64,000 nucleotides of DNA from NCBI GenBank assembly GCA_910575695.1, contig CAJTGJ010000020.1, forward strand, positions 20,798-84,797. The letters are read 5' to 3'. How positions within the stretch are numbered: position 1 is the stretch's first letter; every line of letters begins with the position of its first letter. The notes beneath the pieces were generated by a model. The model was not told the origin of the DNA and did no database searches. It was given only the letters and a program-made list of their open reading frames with translations. Below, piece after piece: positions 16,429 through 25,112 of the stretch. This DNA comes from Oscillospiraceae bacterium. Its GTDB lineage: Bacteria; Bacillota; Clostridia; Oscillospirales; Oscillospiraceae. The position numbers and the translations under genes were made by a program.

Positions 16429-17058
16429 GTGAACCCGAAATTTTTCCGGCTCCCCGAGGCGCGCCAGGATCTTATCCGCAACAGCGCCATGCTCGAGTTC
16501 GGGGCGGGCACGTTCAAAAAGACATCGGCGGATTCTATCGCCAAGCGGGCGGGGGTGTCCAAGGCCCTGCTGTTCCACTACTTCAAGGACAAGCGGGAGC
16601 TGTACCTCTACCTGTTCCAGTACGCCATCGACGAGTGTATGAACATCTTCAACAAGCATATTTTAAAGGCCGAATACTTCGGGGAGCGGGACTTTTTCGC
16701 CACCCTGGAGACGGGGCACAAGGTGAAAATGGACATGGTGCGCCGCCATCCGGGGCTGTTCCGGTTCGTCATGCGGGCCTATTACGAGCAGGACAGCGCG
16801 CTGTCCCCCAAGCTCCGCCGCAAGCTGGACGACGTGCTGGAGCACACCACCGACAGCTTCCTCAGCCGGATGGACCTTCGCAAATTCAGGGACGGCGTGG
16901 ACCCCCGGGCGGTGCTGCGTCTGCTGACGCTGGCCTCCGAAGGGATGCTGGCGGAAACGGGGGCCTGCACCGCCGAGGAAATCGACAAACTGTTCCAGGA
17001 ATACCAAAAATACGCGGATATGCTCCGCCAGCATCTCTATAAGGAGGAATACTTATGA
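16429..17058 (+). CDS. TetR family transcriptional regulator
   Basis: A 209-residue regulator. The N-terminal helix-turn-helix (TSADSIAKRAGVSKALLFHY, about residues 26-45) is a clear TetR domain, and the C-terminal domain of about 150 residues would bind the ligand. GTG 16429 follows GGAAGGGAGG. Its stop overlaps the ATG of the ABC ATPase (ATGA), so it leads the exporter operon and probably represses it through the palindrome at 16378-16394. Genes in this order often respond to toxic compounds; the ligand is unknown. Confidence 0.88.
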   Translation: MNPKFFRLPEARQDLIRNSAMLEFGAGTFKKTSADSIAKRAGVSKALLFHYFKDKRELYLYLFQYAIDECMNIFNKHILKAEYFGERDFFATLETGHKVKMDMVRRHPGLFRFVMRAYYEQDSALSPKLRRKLDDVLEHTTDSFLSRMDLRKFRDGVDPRAVLRLLTLASEGMLAETGACTAEEIDKLFQEYQKYADMLRQHLYKEEYL

Positions 17059-17747
17059 TCCAGCTGGACCATCTCACCAAGACTTACGGCAAGGCCCGGG
17101 GGGTGGCGGACCTGACCCTCCGCGTCCCGGCAGGGAGCTGCTTCGGCTTCATCGGCCCCAACGGGGCGGGCAAGTCCACCACCATCCGCACCCTGCTGGG
17201 CCTGCTGTCCCCCACCGCCGGGGCCGCCCGGGTGCTGGGGCTGGACTGCGTCCGGGCACGGCAAAAAATACTGGCCCAGGTGGGCTATATGCCCTCCGAG
17301 GCCATGTTCTATCCGGATATGCGGGTGGAAGCGGTCATCCGCCTGTCCGCCGGTCTGCGCAAGCTGGACTGCAAGGAACAGGCGGCGGCGCTGTGCGAGG
17401 CGCTGGAACTGGACGGGCGCAAGCGCGTCCGGGAGCTGAGCCTGGGCAACCGGAAAAAGGTATCCATCGTGTGCGCCATGCAGCACCGGCCCCGGCTGTA
17501 CATCCTGGACGAACCCACCAGCGGCCTGGACCCGCTGGTACAGCGGGCATTCTGGTCCGAGCTGGAGGCCCGGCGGCGGGAGGGGGCCACCGTGTTCCTG
17601 TCCTCCCACGTGCTGTACGAGGTCCAGCGGTACTGCGACCGAGCCGCCATCATCCGGGAGGGGCGGCTGGTGGCGGAGGGCACCACGGCGGAACTGGACA
17701 TCGAGAACAGATTTTTTGACTACTACGAGGGGAGGGTAACGTCATGA
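17055..17747 (+). CDS. ABC-2 type transporter ATP-binding protein
   Basis: A 230-residue ATPase. It has Walker A GPNGAGKST (about residues 35-43), a signature in the degenerate form LSLGNRKK, Walker B LYILDEPTSGLD and the switch His in SSHVLYE. It energises export through the permease encoded next, with which it overlaps by four bases. It belongs to the CcmA/NatA-like exporter ATPases. Substrate is unknown. Confidence 0.92.
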   Translation: MIQLDHLTKTYGKARGVADLTLRVPAGSCFGFIGPNGAGKSTTIRTLLGLLSPTAGAARVLGLDCVRARQKILAQVGYMPSEAMFYPDMRVEAVIRLSAGLRKLDCKEQAAALCEALELDGRKRVRELSLGNRKKVSIVCAMQHRPRLYILDEPTSGLDPLVQRAFWSELEARRREGATVFLSSHVLYEVQRYCDRAAIIREGRLVAEGTTAELDIENRFFDYYEGRVTS

Positions 17748-18526
17748 CCATTTTCCGCAAAGAGCTGCGGGGCGGCGCGGTGAGCTTTCTGGTGTGGTCC
17801 GCCGTGGTGGGCGGACTGATGGCGGTGTGCGTGGGGCTGTACCCGTCCATGGCGGGCTCCATGGGGGATATGTCCGCCCTGTTTGCCGGGATGGGGGATT
17901 TTTCCGCCGCCTTTGGGCTGGATAAGCTGCAATTCGGCTCCATCCTGGGCTTTTACGGCACGGAATGCGGGAACATCCTGGGGCTGGGCGGGGGCTTTTA
18001 CGCCGCCCTCACCGCCATGGGCCTGCTGGCCGGGGAGGAGGGCGGGCACACCGCCGAATTTCTCCTCACCCACCCGGTCAGCCGCCTGCGTATCGCGGGG
18101 GAAAAGCTGGCGGCGCTGGCGGTGCTGATTACCGGGCTGAACCTGGTGTGCTTCGCCTGCGGCGCGGGAGGCATCCTTGCCATCGGCGAGGACGCCTCCT
18201 GGCCCGACCTGCTGCGCTATCACGGCGCGCTGCTGCTGATGCAGCTGGAGATTGGCGGACTGTGCTTCGGCCTGTCCGCCCTGCTGCGCCGGGGCGGGCT
18301 GGGGCTGGCTATGGGCCTTGCCGCCCTGCTGTATTTCGCGGGCCTGCTCATCAACCTGGACCAGGGCCTGGACTGGCTGCGGTTTGTGACCCCCTACTAC
18401 TACGCCGACGCCGCCCGCATCTTCGCCGGAGAGCTGTCCCCCGGCCCGGTGCTGTGTGGCTGTGCCCTTGGTGTGCTGGGGGCGGGCTTCGGCCTGTGGT
18501 GGTACCGCCGCAAGGACATCGCGTAA
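17744..18526 (+). CDS. ABC-2 type transporter permease
   Basis: A 260-residue integral membrane protein. The first helix (about residues 14-35) follows FRKELRGGAVSF, and at least five more hydrophobic segments follow. The motif GGHTAEFLLTHPVSRLRIAGEK in the first cytoplasmic loop (about residue 105) is the NatB/ABC-2 permease signature. It is coupled to the ATPase by overlapping start and stop codons. Exported substrate is unknown. Confidence 0.85.
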   Translation: MTIFRKELRGGAVSFLVWSAVVGGLMAVCVGLYPSMAGSMGDMSALFAGMGDFSAAFGLDKLQFGSILGFYGTECGNILGLGGGFYAALTAMGLLAGEEGGHTAEFLLTHPVSRLRIAGEKLAALAVLITGLNLVCFACGAGGILAIGEDASWPDLLRYHGALLLMQLEIGGLCFGLSALLRRGGLGLAMGLAALLYFAGLLINLDQGLDWLRFVTPYYYADAARIFAGELSPGPVLCGCALGVLGAGFGLWWYRRKDIA

Positions 18527-18529
18527 GCC

Positions 18530-19864
18530 CTACCCCGCCGGGAAGCGCTCCATCCAGCTCCTGCGCCGGAACACCACAAAGGTCAGCGCCAGCCGCACAA
18601 GCTCCTCCTGGGACAGGATGAAGTACACCCACGTAACAGGCAGGTGGAACACGAAAGCGGTGACCAGCCCCAGGGGCGCTCCCACCAGCCAGGTGCCCGC
18701 CAAATCAATGGCCATGATATAGGCGGTCTTTCCGCCGCTCCGGACGATGCCGCCCCCCAAGATCATATTGGCCACCTTCACCGGGGCCAGGACGGCAAAG
18801 GCCAGCAGCAGCGTCCCGGCGGCGTCCCGCACCTCCGGCTCCACCTTGTACAGCAGTACATAAGGCCCTCTCAGCGCCATCAGCAGGGCCGACAGCGCCA
18901 GCGACCCCGCCAGCCCGTACCACATCAGCCGCTTGGACTCCTGATACGCCTCGTCATACTCCCCGGCCCCCAGCCGCTTGCCGATGAGGATGCCCGCCGC
19001 CTGGGACACGCCGCTCAGCGCCCCGATGAACAGCCCCTGGACCGGCCCGGTCATGGACATCGCCGCCAGGCCCCCCTGCTCCAGGTGCCCGTAGATAAAG
19101 GTGTTCACGTTCTGCCCCACGCTCCACAAAAACTCGTTGATGAGGATGGGAGACAGCATTGCCAGATACTTCCGCCAGCCCCCCGGCCCCAGGTCCATGG
19201 AAAAACGGAACCCCCGGCGCACCCGCCGGAACAAAACCGCCATCAGCGCCAGATTCACAAACTGGGAAACCACGCTGGCAATGGCCGCGCCGGTGACGCC
19301 CAGCGTGGGAGCGCCGAAGCGGCCGAAGATCAGCACATAGTTCAGCGCCGTATTCACCATAGCGGAGGAGATCCCCGCCAGCAGGGGCCACACCGCCCTG
19401 TCCATGCACCGAATCATCACCGCCAGGATGGAGGAGAGCCCCATGGGCAGGAACGTCCAGGCCACCCGCACCAGATAGTCCCGCCCCGCCGCCAGCACCG
19501 CCGGGTCATCCTTGATGTAAATGCCCACGATCTGCCCCGGGAGGAGCAGGCACAGCCCGGTGAACACCGCCGCCAGCGCCGCCGTCACCACGAGGCTGAC
19601 GGACAGGCTCCGGTCCGCCAGCTCCCTGTCTTTGCCGCCCAGATATTGGGATATCATAATTCCGGCAATGGCGGCAGCGGCGCCCGCCACCACGGAATAG
19701 ATGAACGCGGGCCGTCCCGCCACCTCCACAGCGGACATGGCCGTGCTCCCCAGCTGGCCCACCATCAGCTGGTCGACCATGGCGAAGGAGGACTGCAGCA
19801 TGGACTGCAATCCCACCGGCACCGCCGTGCCGATGACGGCCCGGAAAAAACTGTCCTTCTTCAT
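18530..19864 (-). CDS. MATE family efflux transporter
   Basis: A 444-residue protein with twelve predicted helices in two homologous halves. The N-terminus (AVIGTAVPVGLQSMLQSSF, then DQLMVGQLGSTAMSAVEVAG) and the mid-protein repeat (SPILINEFLWSVGQNVNTF) are typical of MATE pumps, which export cationic drugs or metabolites using Na+ or H+ gradients. It ends four bases from the convergent ABC permease, with no room for a separate terminator. The upstream sequence GGGTGAGC is a modest ribosome binding site. Confidence 0.92.
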   Translation of the reverse strand: MKKDSFFRAVIGTAVPVGLQSMLQSSFAMVDQLMVGQLGSTAMSAVEVAGRPAFIYSVVAGAAAAIAGIMISQYLGGKDRELADRSLSVSLVVTAALAAVFTGLCLLLPGQIVGIYIKDDPAVLAAGRDYLVRVAWTFLPMGLSSILAVMIRCMDRAVWPLLAGISSAMVNTALNYVLIFGRFGAPTLGVTGAAIASVVSQFVNLALMAVLFRRVRRGFRFSMDLGPGGWRKYLAMLSPILINEFLWSVGQNVNTFIYGHLEQGGLAAMSMTGPVQGLFIGALSGVSQAAGILIGKRLGAGEYDEAYQESKRLMWYGLAGSLALSALLMALRGPYVLLYKVEPEVRDAAGTLLLAFAVLAPVKVANMILGGGIVRSGGKTAYIMAIDLAGTWLVGAPLGLVTAFVFHLPVTWVYFILSQEELVRLALTFVVFRRRSWMERFPAG

Positions 19865-19896
19865 CGAAGCTCACCCGCCTGTTTCCCAGAATACAG

Positions 19897-19940
19897 TCAA
19901 ACCGCCTGAACGGGAATTTCGTCCCCTTCAGGCGGTTTGA
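19897..19940 (-). terminator. Hairpin terminator after the lacI-type gene
   Basis: A perfect 14-bp stem (19897-19910 with 19927-19940) 53 bases past the regulator's stop codon on the minus strand. The tail TGACTGTATTC is only moderately T-rich. Confidence 0.6.
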
Positions 19941-19981
19941 TTATAGCTCAGAAAACAGTTGGTTTCAATTGGTTAATCGCG

Positions 19982-19995
19982 TAACCCGCGGGTTA
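19982..19995. repeat. 14-bp perfect palindrome at the end of the lacI-type gene
   Basis: TAACCCGCGGGTTA, with flanking copies of GGTTA nearby (19971-19976, and TAACC after 19995). It overlaps the stop codon of the LacI-like frame. It could be an operator. Confidence 0.4.
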
Positions 19996-21003
19996 ATGGC
20001 ATAACCTCCCGGTGCTTTCCCTGACCACCAGCTCCACGGGCATCAGCACATTCTGCCAATAGGACGGCTCCCGGCGCATCCGCTTCAGCAACTCCGCCGC
20101 AGCCGATGCCCGGCGGCGTCCGTCCTGCCGCACCGAGGTCAGGGCCGGGACCACCTGGCGGCAGATATCCCCGTCGTCAAAGCCCGCAATGGAGATGTCC
20201 TCCGGCACCCTCACCCCGGCGCGCTGTAAAAACTGCATCAAATCCACCGCGTAGTAGTCGGACGCGGCAAAGACCGCGGTGTACCGGCACAGCTCCGCCA
20301 GATGCTCCCGATAAAAGCGCTGGCGCTGTGCCCGCTACATGGGAATCTGCATGAAATCCACCGGACCGCCCAGCCCCTCGCAGGCCCCGGTGTACCGGTC
20401 CAGGTCCATGCACTCCCGGTTGTCCGCCACGCACAGCACCTTCCGGTGCCCCAGCGCCCGGAGGTGCCGTCCCACCTGCCGCCCGCCGTCCCGGTCGTCG
20501 ATGCGGATGTTGCAGATACGCCCCTGGTTCTCAAAATAGCCGTCATAGACCACAAAGGGGATGCGGATGCCGTCCCGCAGGCGCTGATACTCGTCGGCGC
20601 AGAAGCTGAGCAGGACCATGCCGTCCATGTTCCACATGGAGGCGAATTTCGCCGCCTCCATGATGTCCGACGCCTTTTTCACCATCATGAACCAGCCGTT
20701 CCCCTCGATCTCGTCCGACAAATCGTTGAGGGAGGAGGCGATAAACGGGTCCGCAAGCAGACGGCCCTCATACTTCTCGTGGTTTTTGATGACCACGCCG
20801 ATGATACGGGAATTATTCTGGGCCAGCAGGGCAGCGGCCATGTTGGGGATATACCCCCGCTCCTCCAGCTTTTCCTGCACCCGCTTCATCGTCTGGCTGG
20901 AGATCTTCCCGGTCTTCCCGTGGATCACGTTGGACACGGTGGCCGTGCTCACCCCCAGCTCATTGGCGATGTCGATGATCCGCACCTTGTGCTCAGACCA
21001 CAT
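19993..21003 (-). pseudogene. LacI family regulator interrupted by an in-frame amber codon
   Basis: Read through, this is 336 codons, the normal LacI/PurR length. Residues 1-60 hold the helix-turn-helix (RIIDIANELGVSTATVSNVI) and hinge. The periplasmic-binding-protein-like core follows, up to VDFMQIPM. Codon 223 is TAG (20335-20337), after which the same frame resumes with RAQRQRFYREHLAELC and runs through VPEDISIAGFDDGD to TAA at 19993-19995. The downstream part is undamaged family sequence, so the mutation is recent, a sequencing error, or read through. A product of 222 residues would keep DNA binding but lose half the effector domain. It lies just downstream of a class I aminotransferase gene. 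Confidence 0.8.
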
Positions 21004-21019
21004 TCCCGCGCCTCCGTGT

Positions 21020-22315
21020 TCACTGAGCGGCCTGCTCCGCCAGCAGCTTGTCGATGGAGACCAGCTTGACGCACAGGGTGAAGATCTCCATAGCCGTGCG
21101 CAGGTCCTCCAGGGAGGGATAGGTGGGGGCGATGCGGATGTTGCTGTCGCGGGGGTCCTTGCCGTAGGGGTAGGTGGCCCCCGCCCCGGTCATGATAACC
21201 CCCGCCTTTTTCGCCTTGGCCACAATGGCCCTGGCACAGCCCTCCAGGGAATCGAAGGAGATAAAATACCCCCCCTTGGGCGTGGTCCAGGCGCCGATGT
21301 CCAGCCCGCCCAGCTCCTGCTCCAGGGTGTTCACCACCATCTCGAACTTGGGGCGGAGGATGTCCGCGTGGAGGCGCATATGCTCCACCATGCCGTGGAT
21401 GTCCCCGAAGAACCGGACGTGCCGGAGCTGGTTCACCTTGTCGTGGCCGATGGTCTGCATGGCCAGCTGCTTTTTGATGTCCTCCATGTTGTTGGGGGAG
21501 GTGGCGATGGCCGCCAGCCCGGAGCCGGGAAAGCTGATCTTGGAGGTGGAGGCGAATTTGTACACCAAATCCGGGTTGCCTGCCCGCTTGCACTCCGCCA
21601 GAATCTCAATCAGGTGGTCCTGGTCCCAGTCGTACAGGTGATGTACCCCGTAAGCGTTGTCCCAGTAGATGCGGAAATCCCTGGCCGCGGGCTTCAGCCG
21701 GGCAAACCGGCGCACAGTGTCGTCGGAGTAGGAGATCCCCTGGGGGTTGGAATACTTGGGCACGCACCAGATGCCCTTGATGGCATCGTCGGAGGCCACC
21801 AGCTCCTCCACCATGTCCATGTCCGGGCCGGTGGGGGTCATGGGCACGTTGATCATCTCGATGCCGAAATACTGGGTGATGGAAAAATGGCGGTCGTAGC
21901 CCGGCACGGGGCACAAAAACTTCACCTTATCCAGCTTGCACCAGGGGGTGCTCCCCATGACGCCGTGGGTCATGGAGCGGGAAATGGTGTCGTACATCAC
22001 GTTCAGGCTGGAATTTCCGTAGATGATGATACTGTCGATGGGGTTTTCCATCATGTCTCCGATCAGCTCCTTGGCCTCCCGGATGCCGTCCAGGACGCCG
22101 TAGTTCCGGCAGTCGGTGCCGTCCTCGCAGGTCAGATCGTCTCCGCTCCCCAGCACGTCCATCATCCCCATGGACAGGTCCAGCTGTTCGGTGCACGGCT
22201 TTCCCCGGGCCATATTCAAGCTCAGGCCCTTGGCCTGGTATTCCTTATATTCGGCCTTCAGTTCAGCCCTCAGGCTTGTCAGCTCCTCCTTGGTCATTTC
22301 TGCGTATGGCTTCAT
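21020..22315 (-). CDS. Aminotransferase, subgroup Ic aspartate aminotransferase type
   Basis: A 431-residue PLP enzyme of the unusual class with N-terminal RGKPCTEQLDLSMGM. The PLP-phosphate region is IYGNSSLNVMYD. PKYSNPQGISYSD takes the place of SPNNPTG, DNAYGVHHLYD holds the PLP-ring aspartate and Tyr, and the Schiff-base lysine lies in FASTSKISFPGSG. This pattern fits the PF12897-type aspartate aminotransferases known from Corynebacterium and Clostridia. Aspartate transamination is the likely reaction, feeding the aspartate pathway. The lacI-like gene follows after 16 bases and may be cotranscribed. ATG 22315 follows AAAGGAG. Confidence 0.85.
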   Translation of the reverse strand: MKPYAEMTKEELTSLRAELKAEYKEYQAKGLSLNMARGKPCTEQLDLSMGMMDVLGSGDDLTCEDGTDCRNYGVLDGIREAKELIGDMMENPIDSIIIYGNSSLNVMYDTISRSMTHGVMGSTPWCKLDKVKFLCPVPGYDRHFSITQYFGIEMINVPMTPTGPDMDMVEELVASDDAIKGIWCVPKYSNPQGISYSDDTVRRFARLKPAARDFRIYWDNAYGVHHLYDWDQDHLIEILAECKRAGNPDLVYKFASTSKISFPGSGLAAIATSPNNMEDIKKQLAMQTIGHDKVNQLRHVRFFGDIHGMVEHMRLHADILRPKFEMVVNTLEQELGGLDIGAWTTPKGGYFISFDSLEGCARAIVAKAKKAGVIMTGAGATYPYGKDPRDSNIRIAPTYPSLEDLRTAMEIFTLCVKLVSIDKLLAEQAAQ

Positions 22316-22609
22316 TGGCTTCTCCTTTCAATGTGCGGCGTAATTCCTCAGCATTATTATTTATAGCGCATTTTCGCCGTTTACGCAAGCCGTTTCGGCC
22401 TCAACGCCGAATTTTGTACAGATAAACAAAAATATGCCGCCCCGCTGGGGCTCCCTCCTCCCGGCGGGGCTTCTGCGGGGAGCTTGTCCCTGACAAATTT
22501 TTGGTTTCCACTTGACTGCCCCGCCGCATCTGCTATAATATAAGGGAAGAAAGGCGAATTTTGGTCATACAGCTGTCAGCCCGGCAGCGCACAGAGAGGG
22601 GCTGTTTGA
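22316..22609. other. Divergent intergenic region
   Basis: A gap of 294 bases between divergent genes. It has an 11-bp GC-rich hairpin (22439-22449 with 22460-22470), flanked on its left by a T-rich stretch on the minus strand, and the plus-strand promoter at 22512-22539. Nothing else is recognisable. Confidence 0.4.
22512..22539 (+). promoter_or_regulatory. Sigma-A type promoter
   Basis: TTGACT (22512-22517), a 16-base spacer and TATAAT (22534-22539), 70 bases before the start of the Pro/Thr-repeat protein. Confidence 0.75.
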
Positions 22610-23314
22610 ATGAAAAAAATGTTTATGTGGGCGGCGACTATCTTTATGGGGCTGGCCGCCATCGTATATTTCCCGTCGGTCACCAGCGTGATCTCCATCG
22701 TTTTCGTCCTGGTCGCCCTGCCTGTGGAAAAACTGCAGAACTTTTGGGAGGCCCACGGCCTGCGGGGCGGAATCAAGGCCGTGGTTTTATGCCTTGCGTT
22801 CCTCGGCGCGGTGCTGGCGGCGCCCACCTCCAAAAAGGCCGGGCTAGCGGACACTCCCTCCCCCCAGCCCTCCTCTTTGGAAACGCCCCTGTCGCAAGCC
22901 CCGGAGCAGACGGCATCCCCGGAACCCTCCCCGACGCCGGAACCCACGCCAGAGCCCACGCCGGAACCTACTCCAGAACCCACGCCGGAGCCTACTCCCT
23001 CCCCGACGCCGAAGCCCACGCCCCAGCCCACCCCAAAGCCAACGCCGGAGCCGGCCCCAGCGCCTGTCTCCACTCCCGCGTCCGGCCAGCAGTCGGGCGG
23101 GACCGGGACCATCAGCGGCGAGGGCAGCGTCACCAATGAGATCACCGGAAACCTCGCCAGCACCGCGTACTGGGTGGACGGCGGGCAGAGCTATCACTTT
23201 TCCGCGAATTGCAGATCCCTGGCCCGGTCCAGGAATATCCGGCAGGGGACCCTTCAGGACGCTTTGAACGCCGGAAAAACGGACCCGTGCAACATCTGTG
23301 CCAACGGGCACTGA
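22610..23314 (+). CDS. Membrane protein with Pro-Thr-Glu repeats and a Cys/His C-terminal module
   Basis: A 234-residue protein. Residues 1-72 contain two or three hydrophobic segments. Residues 80-150 are a low-complexity TPEP repeat encoded by a degenerate 12-base repeat (about 22924-23050), a probable wall-spanning linker. The C-terminal module (about 185-234) reads [13 protein letters not shown], then [11 protein letters not shown] know this small module as a recurrent C-terminal domain in Firmicute surface proteins with conserved Cys residues that could bind metal. ATG 22610 follows GAGAGGGG. Function is unknown. Confidence 0.75.
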   Translation: MKKMFMWAATIFMGLAAIVYFPSVTSVISIVFVLVALPVEKLQNFWEAHGLRGGIKAVVLCLAFLGAVLAAPTSKKAGLADTPSPQPSSLETPLSQAPEQTASPEPSPTPEPTPEPTPEPTPEPTPEPTPSPTPKPTPQPTPKPTPEPAPAPVSTPASGQQSGGTGTISGEGSVTNEITGNLASTAYWVDGGQSYHFSANCRSLARSRNIRQGTLQDALNAGKTDPCNICANGH

Positions 23315-23330
23315 ATGAGGAGTGTTTGTT

Positions 23331-23492
23331 ATGACCACCACCATCATCCCCGAATTTATCCTCCCCACCCTCACCCGATACATAGACCGCTACCACTGGA
23401 GCTGGAACATCTCCACCCGCGTCATCAACAACTATTACGGGACGCGGTACACAGAAAAGGAACTGCGGAAGCTGTACCAGCGCAGTCGATAA
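23331..23492 (+). CDS. Small conserved-looking protein, 53 residues
   Basis: ATG 23331 with GAGGAG 8 bases upstream opens 53 codons, ending KELRKLYQRSR. The central WSWNISTRVINNYYGTRY segment, rich in Trp and Tyr, and the perfect terminator overlapping the stop codon argue that it is real. It follows the repeat protein by 16 bases and is probably cotranscribed with it. No function is recognised. Confidence 0.6.
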   Translation: MTTTIIPEFILPTLTRYIDRYHWSWNISTRVINNYYGTRYTEKELRKLYQRSR

Positions 23493-23531
23493 AAGAAGTC
23501 CTGTCCCGGACCCCGGGACAGGACTTCTTTT
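23491..23531. terminator. Bidirectional terminator with 19-bp perfect stem
   Basis: Arms 23491-23509 and 23513-23531 around a three-base loop. The outer AAAA/TTTT pairs give T-runs on both strands. It separates convergent genes. Confidence 0.9.
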
Positions 23532-23565
23532 GCCTGTATCCGCCGGAACGACGGTCCGGCGGCAG

Positions 23566-24120
23566 TTATTCGCTCACATACTCAAAGGCCCCGATGGCCT
23601 GACAGGTGTCGCACACATCCGGCCGCTGCTCAAAGACCGCCCCGCAGAATTGGCAGCGCCAGCCCACCTGCTTCCGGACGGGCGCGGACACTTCCTCCGC
23701 CCCATCGGCGGCGGACGCCTCCGGCGCGGCGTTCAGCTTGGCAAGCATCGTCAGGAACCGGTGTTCATGACTGCGCTCAATGGCGGCCACTTTCTCGAAC
23801 ATGACGGCCAGATCCTCCAACCCGTCCTCCCGGGCTTGCCGGGCAAACTCCGGGTACATATCGTGCCACTCGCCGTACTCCCCCTGAGCGGCCTGGGTCA
23901 GGCACTCCTTGGTCCCGGCGGCCCTGCCAAACAGCTGCTCGAACCAGAACCTGGCGTGCATCATCTCATTCGCGGCCATCTGCTCAAAAGCGGCGGCGAT
24001 CTCCCCGTCGCCGTTCTCCCGGGCCGCCTGGGCGTAGTATGTATACTTATTCCGGGCAATCGATTCCCCCGCCAACGCCTTACGGAGGTTCTCAGCGGTT
24101 TTCGTCTGTGAAAAGTCCAT
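23566..24120 (-). CDS. Rubrerythrin
   Basis: A 184-residue peroxide-detoxifying protein of anaerobes. The N-terminal four-helix ferritin-like domain carries the diiron ligands (Glu in LAGESIARNKY, ANEMMHARF and AIERSHEHRF). The C-terminal rubredoxin-like part has two CxxC pairs (CQFC at about residue 156 and CDTC at about 171) for an Fe(Cys)4 centre. Rubrerythrins reduce hydrogen peroxide using rubredoxin or NADH-linked partners. ATG 24120 is preceded by AAGGAGGATG. The gene is alone, with a terminator on its downstream side. Confidence 0.95.
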   Translation of the reverse strand: MDFSQTKTAENLRKALAGESIARNKYTYYAQAARENGDGEIAAAFEQMAANEMMHARFWFEQLFGRAAGTKECLTQAAQGEYGEWHDMYPEFARQAREDGLEDLAVMFEKVAAIERSHEHRFLTMLAKLNAAPEASAADGAEEVSAPVRKQVGWRCQFCGAVFEQRPDVCDTCQAIGAFEYVSE

Positions 24121-24157
24121 TTTACATCCTCCTTAAAAGGTACGGCACAAACCGTCC

Positions 24158-25099
24158 TCAGCCGCCCGCCTCCAGGTCGCTCACCAGGGGCGGGATCTGG
24201 GAGATCATATTGTCCATGTCCTCAAACATGGCGCTTTTGGTGGTGCCCAGCTGGCTGGCGGAATCAATATGCCGGACCACCTCCTGATACTGCCCCTTGA
24301 TCCGGTCAAAGAACTGGCACAAAACCTGAAGCTCCTGCTGGGATTCCTGGATGACGCCGGCGATGCCGCTCTGGACGGACACCGCGCCCTCCGCCGCCGC
24401 AGTGATCTCCTCGAAACTCCCCTCGGTCTGGCCCACGATATCCACCGCATGGTTCAAGGTCTGCTGGGAGGCGGAAATGCTCCCGCTCAGCTCATTGGCC
24501 CGGTCCTCCACATCGTTGACGCCGCCGTCCACCTCACTGGCCAGCACCTTGATCTCCTCCGCCAGCTTCTTCACCTGAACGGCCACCACCGCAAAGCCCC
24601 GACCCTCCTGTCCGGCCCGGGCCGCCTCGATGGAGGCGTTGATGGCCAGGATATTGGTCTGCTCCGCGATGGAAACGATCTTGCCCATGGACTGCTGGAT
24701 GCTCCGGATGGCGGCCTCCAGCTGGGCAAAGGTCTCCGCCATGGCGCAGTAGGACTGCTGGACCTCCGTGGAGGTCTGGCCCAGCTCCTCCATCTGGCCC
24801 CGGGCCCGGGTCACCGCCCGGCCCACGTCCCCACGCACCTGGCTGAACTGCTCGGCGGTCTCATTGATGTTGGAAAAGGACTGCCCCAGATCCTGGAGCT
24901 TTGCCTGGAACTGATCCCCCTCGTTGAGCACGCTGGAAAAGGACGCGCCAACCTGGCTCAGTTCCCACAGGGAGGCCACTTCCTTTTTAGCCAGCTCACG
25001 CTGGTATTCCTTCAGGCTGTCCGCCACATGGACCACCGGATGGAGGCTTTTTTCCTCCCGGACATGGGCAGATGCCTGACCTTTTTTCGTAAACAGCAT
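24158..25099 (-). CDS. Soluble methyl-accepting chemotaxis-type signalling protein
   Basis: A 313-residue protein with no membrane segment. The N-terminal 50 residues are charged and helical. The rest is a coiled-coil methyl-accepting domain, whose hairpin tip ([20 protein letters not shown], about residues 160-180) is the highly conserved CheA/CheW contact. No HAMP domain is present. ATG 25099 follows AAAGGAGG by 7 bases; a longer reading frame contains this site and was rejected. It is 13 bases downstream of the FIST gene and shares its promoter, so FIST plus this protein likely form a cytoplasmic sensor with separate input and output parts. No che genes are in the window. Confidence 0.85.
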   Translation of the reverse strand: MLFTKKGQASAHVREEKSLHPVVHVADSLKEYQRELAKKEVASLWELSQVGASFSSVLNEGDQFQAKLQDLGQSFSNINETAEQFSQVRGDVGRAVTRARGQMEELGQTSTEVQQSYCAMAETFAQLEAAIRSIQQSMGKIVSIAEQTNILAINASIEAARAGQEGRGFAVVAVQVKKLAEEIKVLASEVDGGVNDVEDRANELSGSISASQQTLNHAVDIVGQTEGSFEEITAAAEGAVSVQSGIAGVIQESQQELQVLCQFFDRIKGQYQEVVRHIDSASQLGTTKSAMFEDMDNMISQIPPLVSDLEAGG

Positions 25100-25112
25100 G
25101 GACGCCCCTCCT

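Noticed and set aside
16203..16562. Upstream extension of the HAD phosphatase frame
   Set aside because: Overlaps the TetR gene and lacks homologous sequence; ATG 16202 has a proper ribosome binding site.
22924..23050. Short regular repeats looked CRISPR-like at first
   Set aside because: They are in frame and encode Pro-Thr-Glu-Pro repeats with no spacers.
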